From assembly GCA_045531205.1 (NCBI GenBank), contig JAZSDN010000045.1, positions 1-31,399 on the forward strand: 31,399 bases of DNA, given 5' to 3'. The notes under the pieces are model-generated. The model saw only the letters and a list, made by a program, of their open reading frames with translations. It was not told where the DNA came from and made no database searches. Origin of the DNA: JAZNQL01 sp045531205 (GTDB taxonomy: Bacteria; Bacillota; Clostridia; UMGS1883; UMGS1540). Position numbers and translations under genes: made by a program. This document shows, piece after piece, positions 16,689 through 23,592 of the stretch. Within the stretch, counting starts at the first letter, position 1. Each line of letters begins with the position of its first letter.

Positions 16689-17360
16689 ATGGGCCAGCTT
16701 ATAAGCACATACGGCACTTTATTGCTTACAGCTATGGGACAGACCTTGCTTCTCGCTTTGTTAGGTTTGTTTTTTGGTTGTATTTTAGGTATAATATTTG
16801 GTCTTGCCAGTGTTGTTGACAATAAGGTAAGCCGTGCCATTTCGACTATATATGTAAACCTTATAAGAGGTGTACCTTTAATAGTTTTGGCATTTTTTAT
16901 TTTCTATGGTGTACCTTACGGTCTTAAAAACATATTTGGTACAAATACAGTGTTTACTTCACTTCAGGCAGGTACAATATGTCTTGCTTTGAATTGCGGT
17001 GCCTATATGTCCGAAATAATCCGTGCAGGTATTCAGTCAATAGATAAAGGACAGATGGAGGCTGCAAGAAGTCTTGGTCTTACATATTGGCGTTCAATGT
17101 TCAGGGTTGTTCTTCCCCAGGCGGTAAAGAATATGATTCCCAGCATTGTAAATCAGTTTATAATCACTTTAAAAGACACATCTATTTTATCGGTTATCGG
17201 ATTCCCGGAACTTGTAAACAAAGCACAGAATGTAATAGCTATTACATTTAAGTCGTTTGAGATGTGGGCAATTGTAGCAGTTATGTATCTTATAGTTATA
17301 TTAACCTTGCAACAGGTTGCCAAAGCTTTGGAAAGGAGATTAAACCGTGGCCGTGAATAA
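16689..17360 (+). CDS. Polar amino acid ABC transporter, permease
   Basis: Inner-membrane subunit of a polar amino acid importer (HisM/GlnP family). The 223-residue protein starts with a long hydrophobic run (about residues 12-42) and has roughly five membrane segments. The EAA loop that docks the ATPase reads EAARSLGLTYWRSMFRVVLPQA, near residues 120-141. LIRGVPLIVLAFFIFYG near 59-75 is typical of the family. AGGAGG lies upstream with a longish 11-base spacing. The 3' end overlaps the ATPase gene by 14 bp. Only one permease gene is present, so the channel is probably a homodimer. Confidence 0.94.
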   Translation: MGQLISTYGTLLLTAMGQTLLLALLGLFFGCILGIIFGLASVVDNKVSRAISTIYVNLIRGVPLIVLAFFIFYGVPYGLKNIFGTNTVFTSLQAGTICLALNCGAYMSEIIRAGIQSIDKGQMEAARSLGLTYWRSMFRVVLPQAVKNMIPSIVNQFIITLKDTSILSVIGFPELVNKAQNVIAITFKSFEMWAIVAVMYLIVILTLQQVAKALERRLNRGRE

Positions 17361-18093
17361 AGAAAATGTTAAAATACATGTATCAAATCTTAAAAAAACA
17401 TTCGGCAACCTTGAGGTTTTATCCAATATAACAACAGACATTTACGAAGGTGAAGTTGTTGTTATAATAGGTCCTTCGGGAAGCGGTAAATCTACCTTTT
17501 TAAGATGCCTTAACCGTTTGGAAACAATTACAGAAGGCGAAATTTTAGTTGATGGTTATCGTATTGACGATAAAAAAATAAATATAAATAAGGTTAGAGA
17601 AAATATCGGAATGGTATTCCAGCTTTTTAACCTTTTTAATAACATGAATGTTTTGCAGAATCTTATGCTTGCACCTGTTGACCTTAAAAAGGCAACCAAA
17701 GAAGAAGCAAAGATGGAAGCAATAAAAATGCTTGAGAAGGTTGGACTTGCAGACAAGGCTGAAAGTTATCCTTCACAGCTTTCGGGTGGACAGAAGCAGC
17801 GTGTGGCAATTGCACGTGCACTCTGTATGCATCCCGATATTATGCTCTTTGACGAGCCTACAAGTGCACTTGACCCTGAAATGGTAGGCGAGGTTTTGCA
17901 GGTTATGAAAGAGCTTGCAGCATCCGGTATGACAATGGTTGTGGTAACCCACGAAATGGGTTTTGCAAGAGAAGTTGCAGACAGAGTAATCTTCGTAGAC
18001 GATGGTGTTATTATTGAAGAAGGCACTCCCGAAGAAATATTCTCAAACCCCAAAAACCAGAGAACAAAAGACTTTTTAGACAAAGTGTTATAA
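17347..18093 (+). CDS. Polar amino acid ABC transporter, ATP-binding protein
   Basis: Cytosolic ATPase that powers the importer. The 248-residue protein has Walker A GPSGSGKST at 42-50, a Q-loop in MVFQLFNLF, the signature LSGGQ, Walker B IMLFDEPTSALDP and the H-loop in VVTHEMGFA. These match the GlnQ/HisP group. The start is a GTG at 17347, supported by AAAGGAG eight to nine bases upstream, inside the permease gene. The last gene of the operon begins 12 bp after its stop. Confidence 0.95.
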   Translation: MAVNKENVKIHVSNLKKTFGNLEVLSNITTDIYEGEVVVIIGPSGSGKSTFLRCLNRLETITEGEILVDGYRIDDKKININKVRENIGMVFQLFNLFNNMNVLQNLMLAPVDLKKATKEEAKMEAIKMLEKVGLADKAESYPSQLSGGQKQRVAIARALCMHPDIMLFDEPTSALDPEMVGEVLQVMKELAASGMTMVVVTHEMGFAREVADRVIFVDDGVIIEEGTPEEIFSNPKNQRTKDFLDKVL

Positions 18094-18105
18094 GAGGTAA
18101 TTATT

Positions 18106-19065
18106 ATGTTTATAAGCGTTAACGATCCGAGTATAAGATTTACAGGCAGATGGGGAGAAGGAGCAGGTACAAAAAAAGCAACTGCACCCGGCTCTTATTT
18201 TGAGTTTGCTTATAAAGGAAAAATGGCAGTAATGCATTTTAGCATGTCACTTAGAGAACCTGCACCGCATTTATGGATATCTGTTGATGGCAGTGCAAAA
18301 ATAGAATCTCAGGTATCGTCGTACGTCAGAATAGATGCCGAGGATGAAGGCATACATAACGTAAAGGTTATATTCAAAAGCTCGGTAGAAGGTTTTCACC
18401 GCTGGTATTCACCTTTGGAAGGCGTGGTAGAGTTTTTTGGATACGAAGCTGATGCTCCCGCTACACTTTGCGAAGATAACAGAAAAATCATAGAATTTGT
18501 AGGAGACTCTATTACAGAAGGTGTATTGATAGACCCGACATATACAGATGGTATGCATACAAGACTTCTGCAGGACGATTCTGCGGCAACTTATGCATGG
18601 CTTACAGCTGAAAAACTGAACTTAAGACCTGTAATTATGGGTTATGGTTCGGTTGGAGCAACAAAAAGCGGCTCGGGAAGTGTTCCTATGGCAGCAAAGG
18701 CTTATCCTTATAACTTTGACGGAAGCAATATAACACATAAGCCTGATTATATATTGGTAAATCACGGAGCAAATGATATGAATGCAGAATGTGATTTATA
18801 CATTGAAAAATACAAGGAATTGCTTGACGTTATACGCAAAAATCAGCCACAGGCAAAAATTGTTTCTCTCAGTGCTTTTTACGGTGTACACGAAGATGCA
18901 CTTTGTGAGGCAATAAAGGAATACAATAAAGAAAATTCAACCGATATAGGTTTTATAAGCTCTAAAGGATGGGTTCCGAAAGAACCCTTGCATCCGTTAA
19001 GAGATGGTCATAAAATTATTTCGGAGAAGCTTACTCCATTGCTCAAAAAAGAGCTTGGACTTTAA
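18106..19065 (+). CDS. SGNH hydrolase, CE2-like acetyl esterase
   Basis: A predicted cytosolic esterase with a two-domain layout like carbohydrate esterase family 2. Residues 1-120 form a beta-sandwich and residues 128-319 the SGNH domain. The nucleophile is Ser135 in FVGDSITEG, Asn223 lies in NHGANDM and His296 in EPLHPLRDGH. The position where most SGNH enzymes have the catalytic Asp (DxxH) is Glu293. CE2 enzymes are known to work with a Ser-His dyad, so this fits that family. No signal peptide is seen in the 319 residues, so the substrate is probably an imported acetylated sugar or metabolite. AGAGG precedes the ATG, 12 bp after the ABC ATPase. A terminator follows. Confidence 0.82.
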   Translation: MFISVNDPSIRFTGRWGEGAGTKKATAPGSYFEFAYKGKMAVMHFSMSLREPAPHLWISVDGSAKIESQVSSYVRIDAEDEGIHNVKVIFKSSVEGFHRWYSPLEGVVEFFGYEADAPATLCEDNRKIIEFVGDSITEGVLIDPTYTDGMHTRLLQDDSAATYAWLTAEKLNLRPVIMGYGSVGATKSGSGSVPMAAKAYPYNFDGSNITHKPDYILVNHGANDMNAECDLYIEKYKELLDVIRKNQPQAKIVSLSAFYGVHEDALCEAIKEYNKENSTDIGFISSKGWVPKEPLHPLRDGHKIISEKLTPLLKKELGL

Positions 19066-19072
19066 TAAACAA

Positions 19073-19101
19073 AAAAGTCTCCAATACAAAAGGAGACTTT
19101 T
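19073..19101 (+). terminator. Intrinsic terminator of the transporter-esterase operon
   Basis: A perfect 10-bp stem pairs AAAAGTCTCC (19073-19082) with GGAGACTTTT (19092-19101) around a 9-base loop. The T-run forms the end of the stem. It starts eight bases after the stop codon. Confidence 0.85.
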
Positions 19102-19148
19102 ATTGTGTAACAACAAGATTCTTAAAAAAGATAGCGAGAAGGGCGAAA

Positions 19149-20003
19149 ATGATACCTGTAACAGCAATTATAGATTTAGGCTCAAACTCAATAAGAATGT
19201 CGGTTTACAGAATAAGCAGCGACAGAAAAGTTCGTGAAATCAAGCGTGTAAGGGAAACTGTGCGTTTGAGCGAAGGTATGGGACTTGAAAATATAATAAC
19301 AGAAAAGGCAATGGAAAGAACTTTGGAAACTTTATCTGAATTCAAAGCTGTTGCCGAAAAGTTTTTATGCTCTAAAATAATTGCAATAGCAACCGCTGCT
19401 GTTCGAAGAGCAGTAAACAGAGAAGACTTTTTAAAAAGAGCAAACCAAATAGGTATTTCTTTTCGTGTTCTTTCGGAGGAAGAAGAAGCATATTACGGAT
19501 TTTTGGGTGTATCGTCCGAAATTCCATTTGACAGTTATGTAATAATAGACGTAGGTGGCGGAAGCAGCGAGATAACTTTGGTAAAAGATCGTAAAATGGT
19601 AAATACAAAAAGTATTCCGTTTGGGTCTGTGGTTTTGACCGAAAATTTCAACGAAGAAATTATATACGATTTTGTTATGTCTAAATTGCAGGAAGTTGAA
19701 TTCTTGAAGATGGCAAAAAATCTTAATATTGTTGCATTGGGCGGCACAGCAGATATAATAGCAAAAAGTCAGGAGAAAAAACGTTTTTCCCGAAAATTGC
19801 TTAATTCATTTTATGAAAAAGTAAAAAATACTCCTCAAAAAATGCGTAACACAATAAAGGGGATACCTGCAGACAGAGGAGATATAATTTTAGCCGGTGC
19901 AACAGTAATAAAGGCTTTAACAGATTATATTGAGGCTGAAGAGATAACCGCCTGTCACGCAGGGATAAGAACAGGCATACTTTTGGAGGAAATGATAAAA
20001 TGA
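19149..20003 (+). CDS. Ppx/GppA phosphatase family protein
   Basis: Members hydrolyse polyphosphate or the pppGpp 5' phosphate and share the ASKHA fold. The 284-residue protein is the short form, consisting of the catalytic two-lobe core without the C-terminal HD-like domain of E. coli Ppx. It shows the phosphate-1 loop IDLGSNSIRMSV (7-18), IATAAVRRAVN near 79 and the phosphate-2 loop IIDVGGGSSEIT near 133. AGAAGGG lies before the ATG. The stop codon overlaps trmL in an ATGA arrangement. Whether polyphosphate or pppGpp is the substrate cannot be read from the sequence. Confidence 0.9.
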   Translation: MIPVTAIIDLGSNSIRMSVYRISSDRKVREIKRVRETVRLSEGMGLENIITEKAMERTLETLSEFKAVAEKFLCSKIIAIATAAVRRAVNREDFLKRANQIGISFRVLSEEEEAYYGFLGVSSEIPFDSYVIIDVGGGSSEITLVKDRKMVNTKSIPFGSVVLTENFNEEIIYDFVMSKLQEVEFLKMAKNLNIVALGGTADIIAKSQEKKRFSRKLLNSFYEKVKNTPQKMRNTIKGIPADRGDIILAGATVIKALTDYIEAEEITACHAGIRTGILLEEMIK

Positions 20004-20491
20004 GTTTTAATATAGTTTTACACGAGCCTGAAATTCCGCAAAACACAGGCAACATTGCAAGGACCTGTGCTGCTACGGGAACAAAACTCCACATAATAAA
20101 ACCTATGGGTTTTGAAATTGACGATAAAAAGCTTAAAAGGGCAGGTCTTGATTACTGGCATCTTTTAGGAGTGCAATATTACGAAAACCTTGAAGATTTT
20201 TTAGAAAAAAATAAAGGCTGCAGACTTTTTCTTGCAAGCACAAAAGCGGCAAAAATACATTCGGAAGTAGAATTTTCGGATAACGATTACATAATTTTCG
20301 GTAAAGAAACAAAAGGTCTTCCTGAAGATTTTGTTTGCGAAAACATTGATATGGCAGTACGTATACCTATGATAGACGAAGCACGTTCTTTAAATCTTTC
20401 AAACTCTGTGGCAATAGTTTTATATGAAGCTTTAAGACAGACAAACTTTGAAAATTTAAAAACACAGGGAAAATTCAAGGATATCCTTTAA
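20000..20491 (+). CDS. trmL: tRNA (cytidine/uridine-34-2'-O)-methyltransferase TrmL
   Basis: A SPOUT-class enzyme methylating the ribose of the wobble nucleotide in some leucine tRNAs, with S-adenosylmethionine. The 163-residue single-domain protein has the three SpoU motifs: IPQNTGNIARTC (12-23), IIFGKETKGLP in the trefoil-knot region and SLNLSNSVAIVLYEALRQ near the C terminus. The length matches TrmL and lacks the extra N-terminal domain of TrmH/RlmB. GGAGG lies inside the end of the upstream phosphatase gene, and the two probably form one transcript. Confidence 0.93.
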   Translation: MSFNIVLHEPEIPQNTGNIARTCAATGTKLHIIKPMGFEIDDKKLKRAGLDYWHLLGVQYYENLEDFLEKNKGCRLFLASTKAAKIHSEVEFSDNDYIIFGKETKGLPEDFVCENIDMAVRIPMIDEARSLNLSNSVAIVLYEALRQTNFENLKTQGKFKDIL

Positions 20492-20510
20492 AATTAAATT
20501 TAAAAAAGTA

Positions 20511-20539
20511 TTGACAAATTTTTCAACAAAGTGTATAAT
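20511..20539 (+). promoter_or_regulatory. Consensus sigma-A promoter of yceD-rpmF
   Basis: Perfect TTGACA (20511-20516) and TATAAT (20534-20539) with a 17-base spacer, predicting strong, growth-linked transcription as expected for a ribosomal protein gene. It begins 19 bases after the trmL stop. Confidence 0.85.
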
Positions 20540-20572
20540 ACCTATGTTGTACCTTGGGTAGGAGGGAGAAGT

Positions 20573-21055
20573 ATGCTTTTAAATCTGACAGAGATATTAA
20601 CCTGTGAAGGTTCATCACTATCGTTTGAAGAAGACTTTACTCCTGGTTTCTCCGAGTTTTACGGAAGCGAATACCAAATGGATTCCTTCAAACTCTCGGG
20701 CACCGCTAAAAATTTATTCGGTGTGATTGAGATAAATTTTTCTCTTAAAGGGAAAGGTAAAACTCCTTGCGCAAGATGTGCAGAAGATGCAGAGTTTACA
20801 ATAGAAACAGAGGCTCTTTACACTCTTGGAAGAGAAGGAGAGAACGAAATAGAACTCAACGAAAGTAATTGTGTTGATATAGGTGCAATGGCAGAAGAAA
20901 CCTTGCTTGCGGCAATGCCGTCAACAGTTCTCTGCAAACCTGACTGCCTTGGACTTTGTTCCATGTGCGGTACAAATTTAAATAATACACAATGCGGATG
21001 CAAGCCTGTAAAGGACAATCCGTTTAAGAATTTCAACTGGAAAGGCGAGGTGTAA
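20573..21055 (+). CDS. yceD: YceD/DUF177 family protein (23S rRNA accumulation)
   Basis: YceD proteins are linked to 23S rRNA accumulation and are usually encoded next to rpmF, as here. The ATG at 20573 follows GGAGGGAG by a few bases; the longer frame from a GTG at 20531 would begin inside the -10 region and is rejected. The 160-residue protein has the cysteine pattern of the family: CARC near residue 66, then CKPDCLGLCSMCG with a final CGC near the C terminus, probably a zinc site. It is followed 3 bp later by rpmF. The biochemical role is not well established in general. Confidence 0.9.
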   Translation: MLLNLTEILTCEGSSLSFEEDFTPGFSEFYGSEYQMDSFKLSGTAKNLFGVIEINFSLKGKGKTPCARCAEDAEFTIETEALYTLGREGENEIELNESNCVDIGAMAEETLLAAMPSTVLCKPDCLGLCSMCGTNLNNTQCGCKPVKDNPFKNFNWKGEV

Positions 21056-21058
21056 AAA

Positions 21059-21241
21059 ATGGCAGTACCTAAGAATAAAGTTTCAAAATCAAAAAGAGAT
21101 ATGAGAAGAGCAAACAACTTCAAGCTTGAAGTTCCCGCTTTAGCAAAATGCGCAAAATGCGGTGCTTTTATCAAACCCCATCATATGTGCGGTGAATGCG
21201 GATACTACAACGGTAGAGAAGTTATCAAAGCTGCAGAATAA
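21059..21241 (+). CDS. rpmF: 50S ribosomal protein L32
   Basis: A small protein of the large ribosomal subunit. The 60 residues begin MAVPKNKVSKSKRDMRRAN, the typical basic opening. It has four zinc-binding cysteines as CAKC and CGEC, so this is the zinc-containing (C+) form. A GCGAGGTG site at the end of yceD serves as ribosome binding site. It ends the operon; a terminator follows 14 bases later. Confidence 0.98.
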   Translation: MAVPKNKVSKSKRDMRRANNFKLEVPALAKCAKCGAFIKPHHMCGECGYYNGREVIKAAE

Positions 21242-21255
21242 TTATCAGTTGACTC

Positions 21256-21277
21256 AAGCCTTGGGTAACCGAGGCTT
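21256..21277 (+). terminator. Intrinsic terminator after rpmF
   Basis: A 9-bp stem with one wobble pairs 21256-21264 with 21269-21277 around a GTAA (GNRA) tetraloop. It is followed by a modest T-rich tail (TTGTT). Confidence 0.75.
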
Positions 21278-21306
21278 TTGTTAAATTGAAAAAATAAATC
21301 AAAATT

Positions 21307-21332
21307 AACTGTTGACTCAAACAGTTTTTTTT
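21307..21332 (+). promoter_or_regulatory. Inverted repeat with T-run overlapping the HPr promoter
   Basis: AACTGTT (21307-21313) and AACAGTT (21320-21326) form a perfect 7-bp stem around GACTCA, followed by eight T residues (21325-21332). It looks like a weak terminator for read-through from rpmF. It also contains the -35 hexamer of the HPr promoter, so it could be an operator. The 10-mer GTTGACTCAA inside it also occurs at 21248-21257. Confidence 0.5.
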
Positions 21333-21340
21333 GATATACT
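21312..21340 (+). promoter_or_regulatory. Sigma-A type promoter of the HPr gene
   Basis: TTGACT (21312-21317) and TATACT (21335-21340) have a 17-base spacer and lie 34 bp upstream of the HPr start. The -35 lies within the inverted repeat described separately. Confidence 0.75.
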
Positions 21341-21373
21341 ATTTTGTAATCAAAAGACTAAAAGGAGCACGCT

Positions 21374-21643
21374 ATGGTTTCCAGAGAAATTACTATCCAA
21401 AATCAGGTCGGTCTGCATTCTCGTCCTGCAACTTTCTTTATTCAAAAAGCAAATGAATTTCAGTCGGGAATATGGATTGAAAAAAGTGAACGAAAGGTTA
21501 ATGCCAAAAGCCTTTTGGGAGTACTCTCTCTTGGAATTACACGCGGCATGACCATAAACATTATAGCTGATGGAGAAGATGAACAGGCAGCTGTTGATGC
21601 TTTGTGCGATCTTGTTACATCAAATCCCGATTTTGCTGAATAA
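21374..21643 (+). CDS. HPr-family phosphocarrier protein
   Basis: HPr passes phosphate from enzyme I to sugar-specific PTS enzymes, and in Firmicutes is also phosphorylated on Ser46 by HPr kinase to control carbon catabolite repression. The 89-residue protein keeps both sites: His15 in GLHSRPA and Ser46 in NAKSLLGVLSLG. Having His15 argues against the regulatory-only paralogue Crh. AAGGAG precedes the ATG. It stands alone between its own promoter and terminator, with no ptsI or hprK nearby, so a regulatory as well as a transport role is possible. Confidence 0.92.
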   Translation: MVSREITIQNQVGLHSRPATFFIQKANEFQSGIWIEKSERKVNAKSLLGVLSLGITRGMTINIIADGEDEQAAVDALCDLVTSNPDFAE

Positions 21644-21654
21644 ATTAGTAACGT

Positions 21655-21680
21655 AAAGCAGCCCTTAAGGGCTGTTTTTT
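21655..21680 (+). terminator. Intrinsic terminator after the HPr gene
   Basis: CAGCCC (21659-21664) and GGGCTG (21669-21674) pair around TTAA, extended by A-T pairs, and are followed by six T residues to 21680. The uvrC start codon lies only 15 bases further on. Confidence 0.85.
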
Positions 21681-21694
21681 AGATTTTAAATGTT

Positions 21695-23539
21695 ATGAAA
21701 GATATAATAAAACAAAAACTTAAAAATCTTCCCGATAAACCCGGCGTTTATATTATGAAAGACAGCGGCGGGGCTATAATCTATGTTGGAAAAGCCAAGA
21801 TACTTAAAAATCGAGTAAGACAATATTTTGGCAAAGGTACAAACCATACGCCCAAAGTGCGTGCAATGGTAGAAAAAATAGAGGATTTTGAGTATATTAT
21901 AACCGACAGTGAGTTTGAGGCTCTTTGTCTTGAATGTAATCTTATAAAGCAAAATCAGCCAAAATATAATATTCTGCTTAAAGATGACAAGCATTATCCT
22001 TTTATAAAAATATCTTACAGAGAAGAATACCCAAAAATGTCTCTGACACGTAAAATTGAAGATGACGGGGCAAAATATTTCGGACCTTACCCGAACTCGG
22101 CTATTGTTTATACAACCATTGATACAGTAAGTAAAATGTTTGGACTACAGCAATGTAAAAAAAGATTTCCAAGGGATATAGGAAAGGAAAGACCTTGCCT
22201 TTATCATTCTATCGGGAAATGTATGGCTCCCTGCTCGGGAGAAATTACGGCAGAAGAATATAAAAAGGCATTTTCGGACGTTGAACGGTTTTTGGAAGGG
22301 AAACATACCGACCTTCTTAAAAAACTCGAAAAAGAGATGAATTTGGCAGCAGAAAAGCTTGAGTTTGAACGTGCAGCAAGAATGCGTGATAAAATAAATA
22401 ATATCCGAGGTATAATGAGTAATCAGAAGGTTATTGCAGGAAGACGTGAGGATATAGATGTCTTTGCAACTTCTATAGACGAAGATTTATCGGTATTTGA
22501 AATATTTTTTATCCGTCACGGCAAGCTTATAGGTAACGAAAGCTATAAGCAAAGTTCTGTTCTTGCAACAAGTGAAGGCGATGTTCTGACAGAGTTTGTA
22601 AAGGCTTACTATAACCGAGATGTATTTGTGCCCGACAAGGTTTTGTGTGCACAGAGTATTCACGATTCAAGTGAAATATCGGAATGGCTTTCACAAAAGA
22701 GAGAAAAAAAGGTAAAGGTTTCTGTCCCGCAAAGAGGAGAACTTAGAAAAATAGCAGATATGGCAACCAAAAACTGCCGACACAATATAGCGGAATATAA
22801 AATAGAAATTTTAAGTAAAATGAATAACAAAAAAGCTTTGGGAGAACTCGCAAAGCTTTTGGGAATAGAAATCCCGCACAGAATAGAGGCGTATGATATA
22901 TCAAATACCTCGGGAGTTGACAATGTGGGAAGTATGGTTGTGTTTGAAGACGGAGAAAAAGCTACCGACCAATACAGAAGATTTAAGATAAAATATATAG
23001 TCGGGGCAAACGATTACGACTGTATGAAGGAAGTTTTGGTAAGAAGGTTTATGCATTATCACGAGGATGAGGAAAGCTCGTTTAAAAAGTTGCCTGACCT
23101 TATTTTAATTGATGGTGGCAAGGGTCATGTTGCGGCGGCAAAGGAGGCTCTTTCTCATCTTGCAATAGATGTAAAAACCTTTGGTATGGTAAAAGATTCG
23201 AAGCACAGAACAAGAGGTCTTACTACCGATAAAGATGAGCTTTCGGTTGAAATAGGAAGCCCTGCAATGAGGCTTGTTACAAGAATTCAGGACGAGGCTC
23301 ACCGTTTTGCTATAACCTATCACAAAAAGCTTCGAGGAAAAAGAAATCTGAAAAGTGACCTTATAAATATAAAGGGAATAGGGGAAGCAAAGGCCAAAAC
23401 ATTGATGAAACACTTTAAATCTGTTGAAAATATTAAGAATGCAAGCTACGAAGAAATTGCCTCAGTAAAGGGTATTGATAAAGCGAGCGCAAAAAATATT
23501 TTTGATTATTTTAAAGAAAAATCTTTACAAATTAAATAA
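21695..23539 (+). CDS. uvrC: Excinuclease ABC subunit C
   Basis: UvrC makes the two incisions flanking a lesion in nucleotide excision repair, acting with UvrA and UvrB. The 614-residue protein is full length. It contains an N-terminal GIY-YIG nuclease (PGVYIMKDSGG and IIYVGKA, residues 13-32), a UVR helix pair (EKLEFERAARMRDKI near 222), the RNase-H-like C-terminal nuclease with AYDISNTSG and LILIDGGKGHV, and terminal helix-hairpin-helix motifs (IKGIGEAKAKTL, VKGIDKASAKNI). The ATG at 21695 gives the usual spacing to the LPDKPGVY motif, but no Shine-Dalgarno sequence precedes it and no promoter separate from HPr is evident. It is followed 53 bp later by topA. Confidence 0.97.
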   Translation: MKDIIKQKLKNLPDKPGVYIMKDSGGAIIYVGKAKILKNRVRQYFGKGTNHTPKVRAMVEKIEDFEYIITDSEFEALCLECNLIKQNQPKYNILLKDDKHYPFIKISYREEYPKMSLTRKIEDDGAKYFGPYPNSAIVYTTIDTVSKMFGLQQCKKRFPRDIGKERPCLYHSIGKCMAPCSGEITAEEYKKAFSDVERFLEGKHTDLLKKLEKEMNLAAEKLEFERAARMRDKINNIRGIMSNQKVIAGRREDIDVFATSIDEDLSVFEIFFIRHGKLIGNESYKQSSVLATSEGDVLTEFVKAYYNRDVFVPDKVLCAQSIHDSSEISEWLSQKREKKVKVSVPQRGELRKIADMATKNCRHNIAEYKIEILSKMNNKKALGELAKLLGIEIPHRIEAYDISNTSGVDNVGSMVVFEDGEKATDQYRRFKIKYIVGANDYDCMKEVLVRRFMHYHEDEESSFKKLPDLILIDGGKGHVAAAKEALSHLAIDVKTFGMVKDSKHRTRGLTTDKDELSVEIGSPAMRLVTRIQDEAHRFAITYHKKLRGKRNLKSDLINIKGIGEAKAKTLMKHFKSVENIKNASYEEIASVKGIDKASAKNIFDYFKEKSLQIK

Positions 23540-23592
23540 AATATAGTAATGTAAGAAAAGTAATAACAGAAAAACTCTCTGGAGGTTTATAT

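Noticed and set aside
19004..19237. 77-residue plus-strand frame bridging the esterase end and the Ppx start
   Set aside because: It overlaps both real genes and reads through the terminator hairpin.
20531..20572. Upstream extension of yceD from a GTG
   Set aside because: It would start within the -10 region of the promoter, so it could not be translated from that transcript; the ATG at 20573 has a strong ribosome binding site.
21374..21643. Assignment as Crh rather than HPr
   Set aside because: His15 is present, while Crh lacks it.
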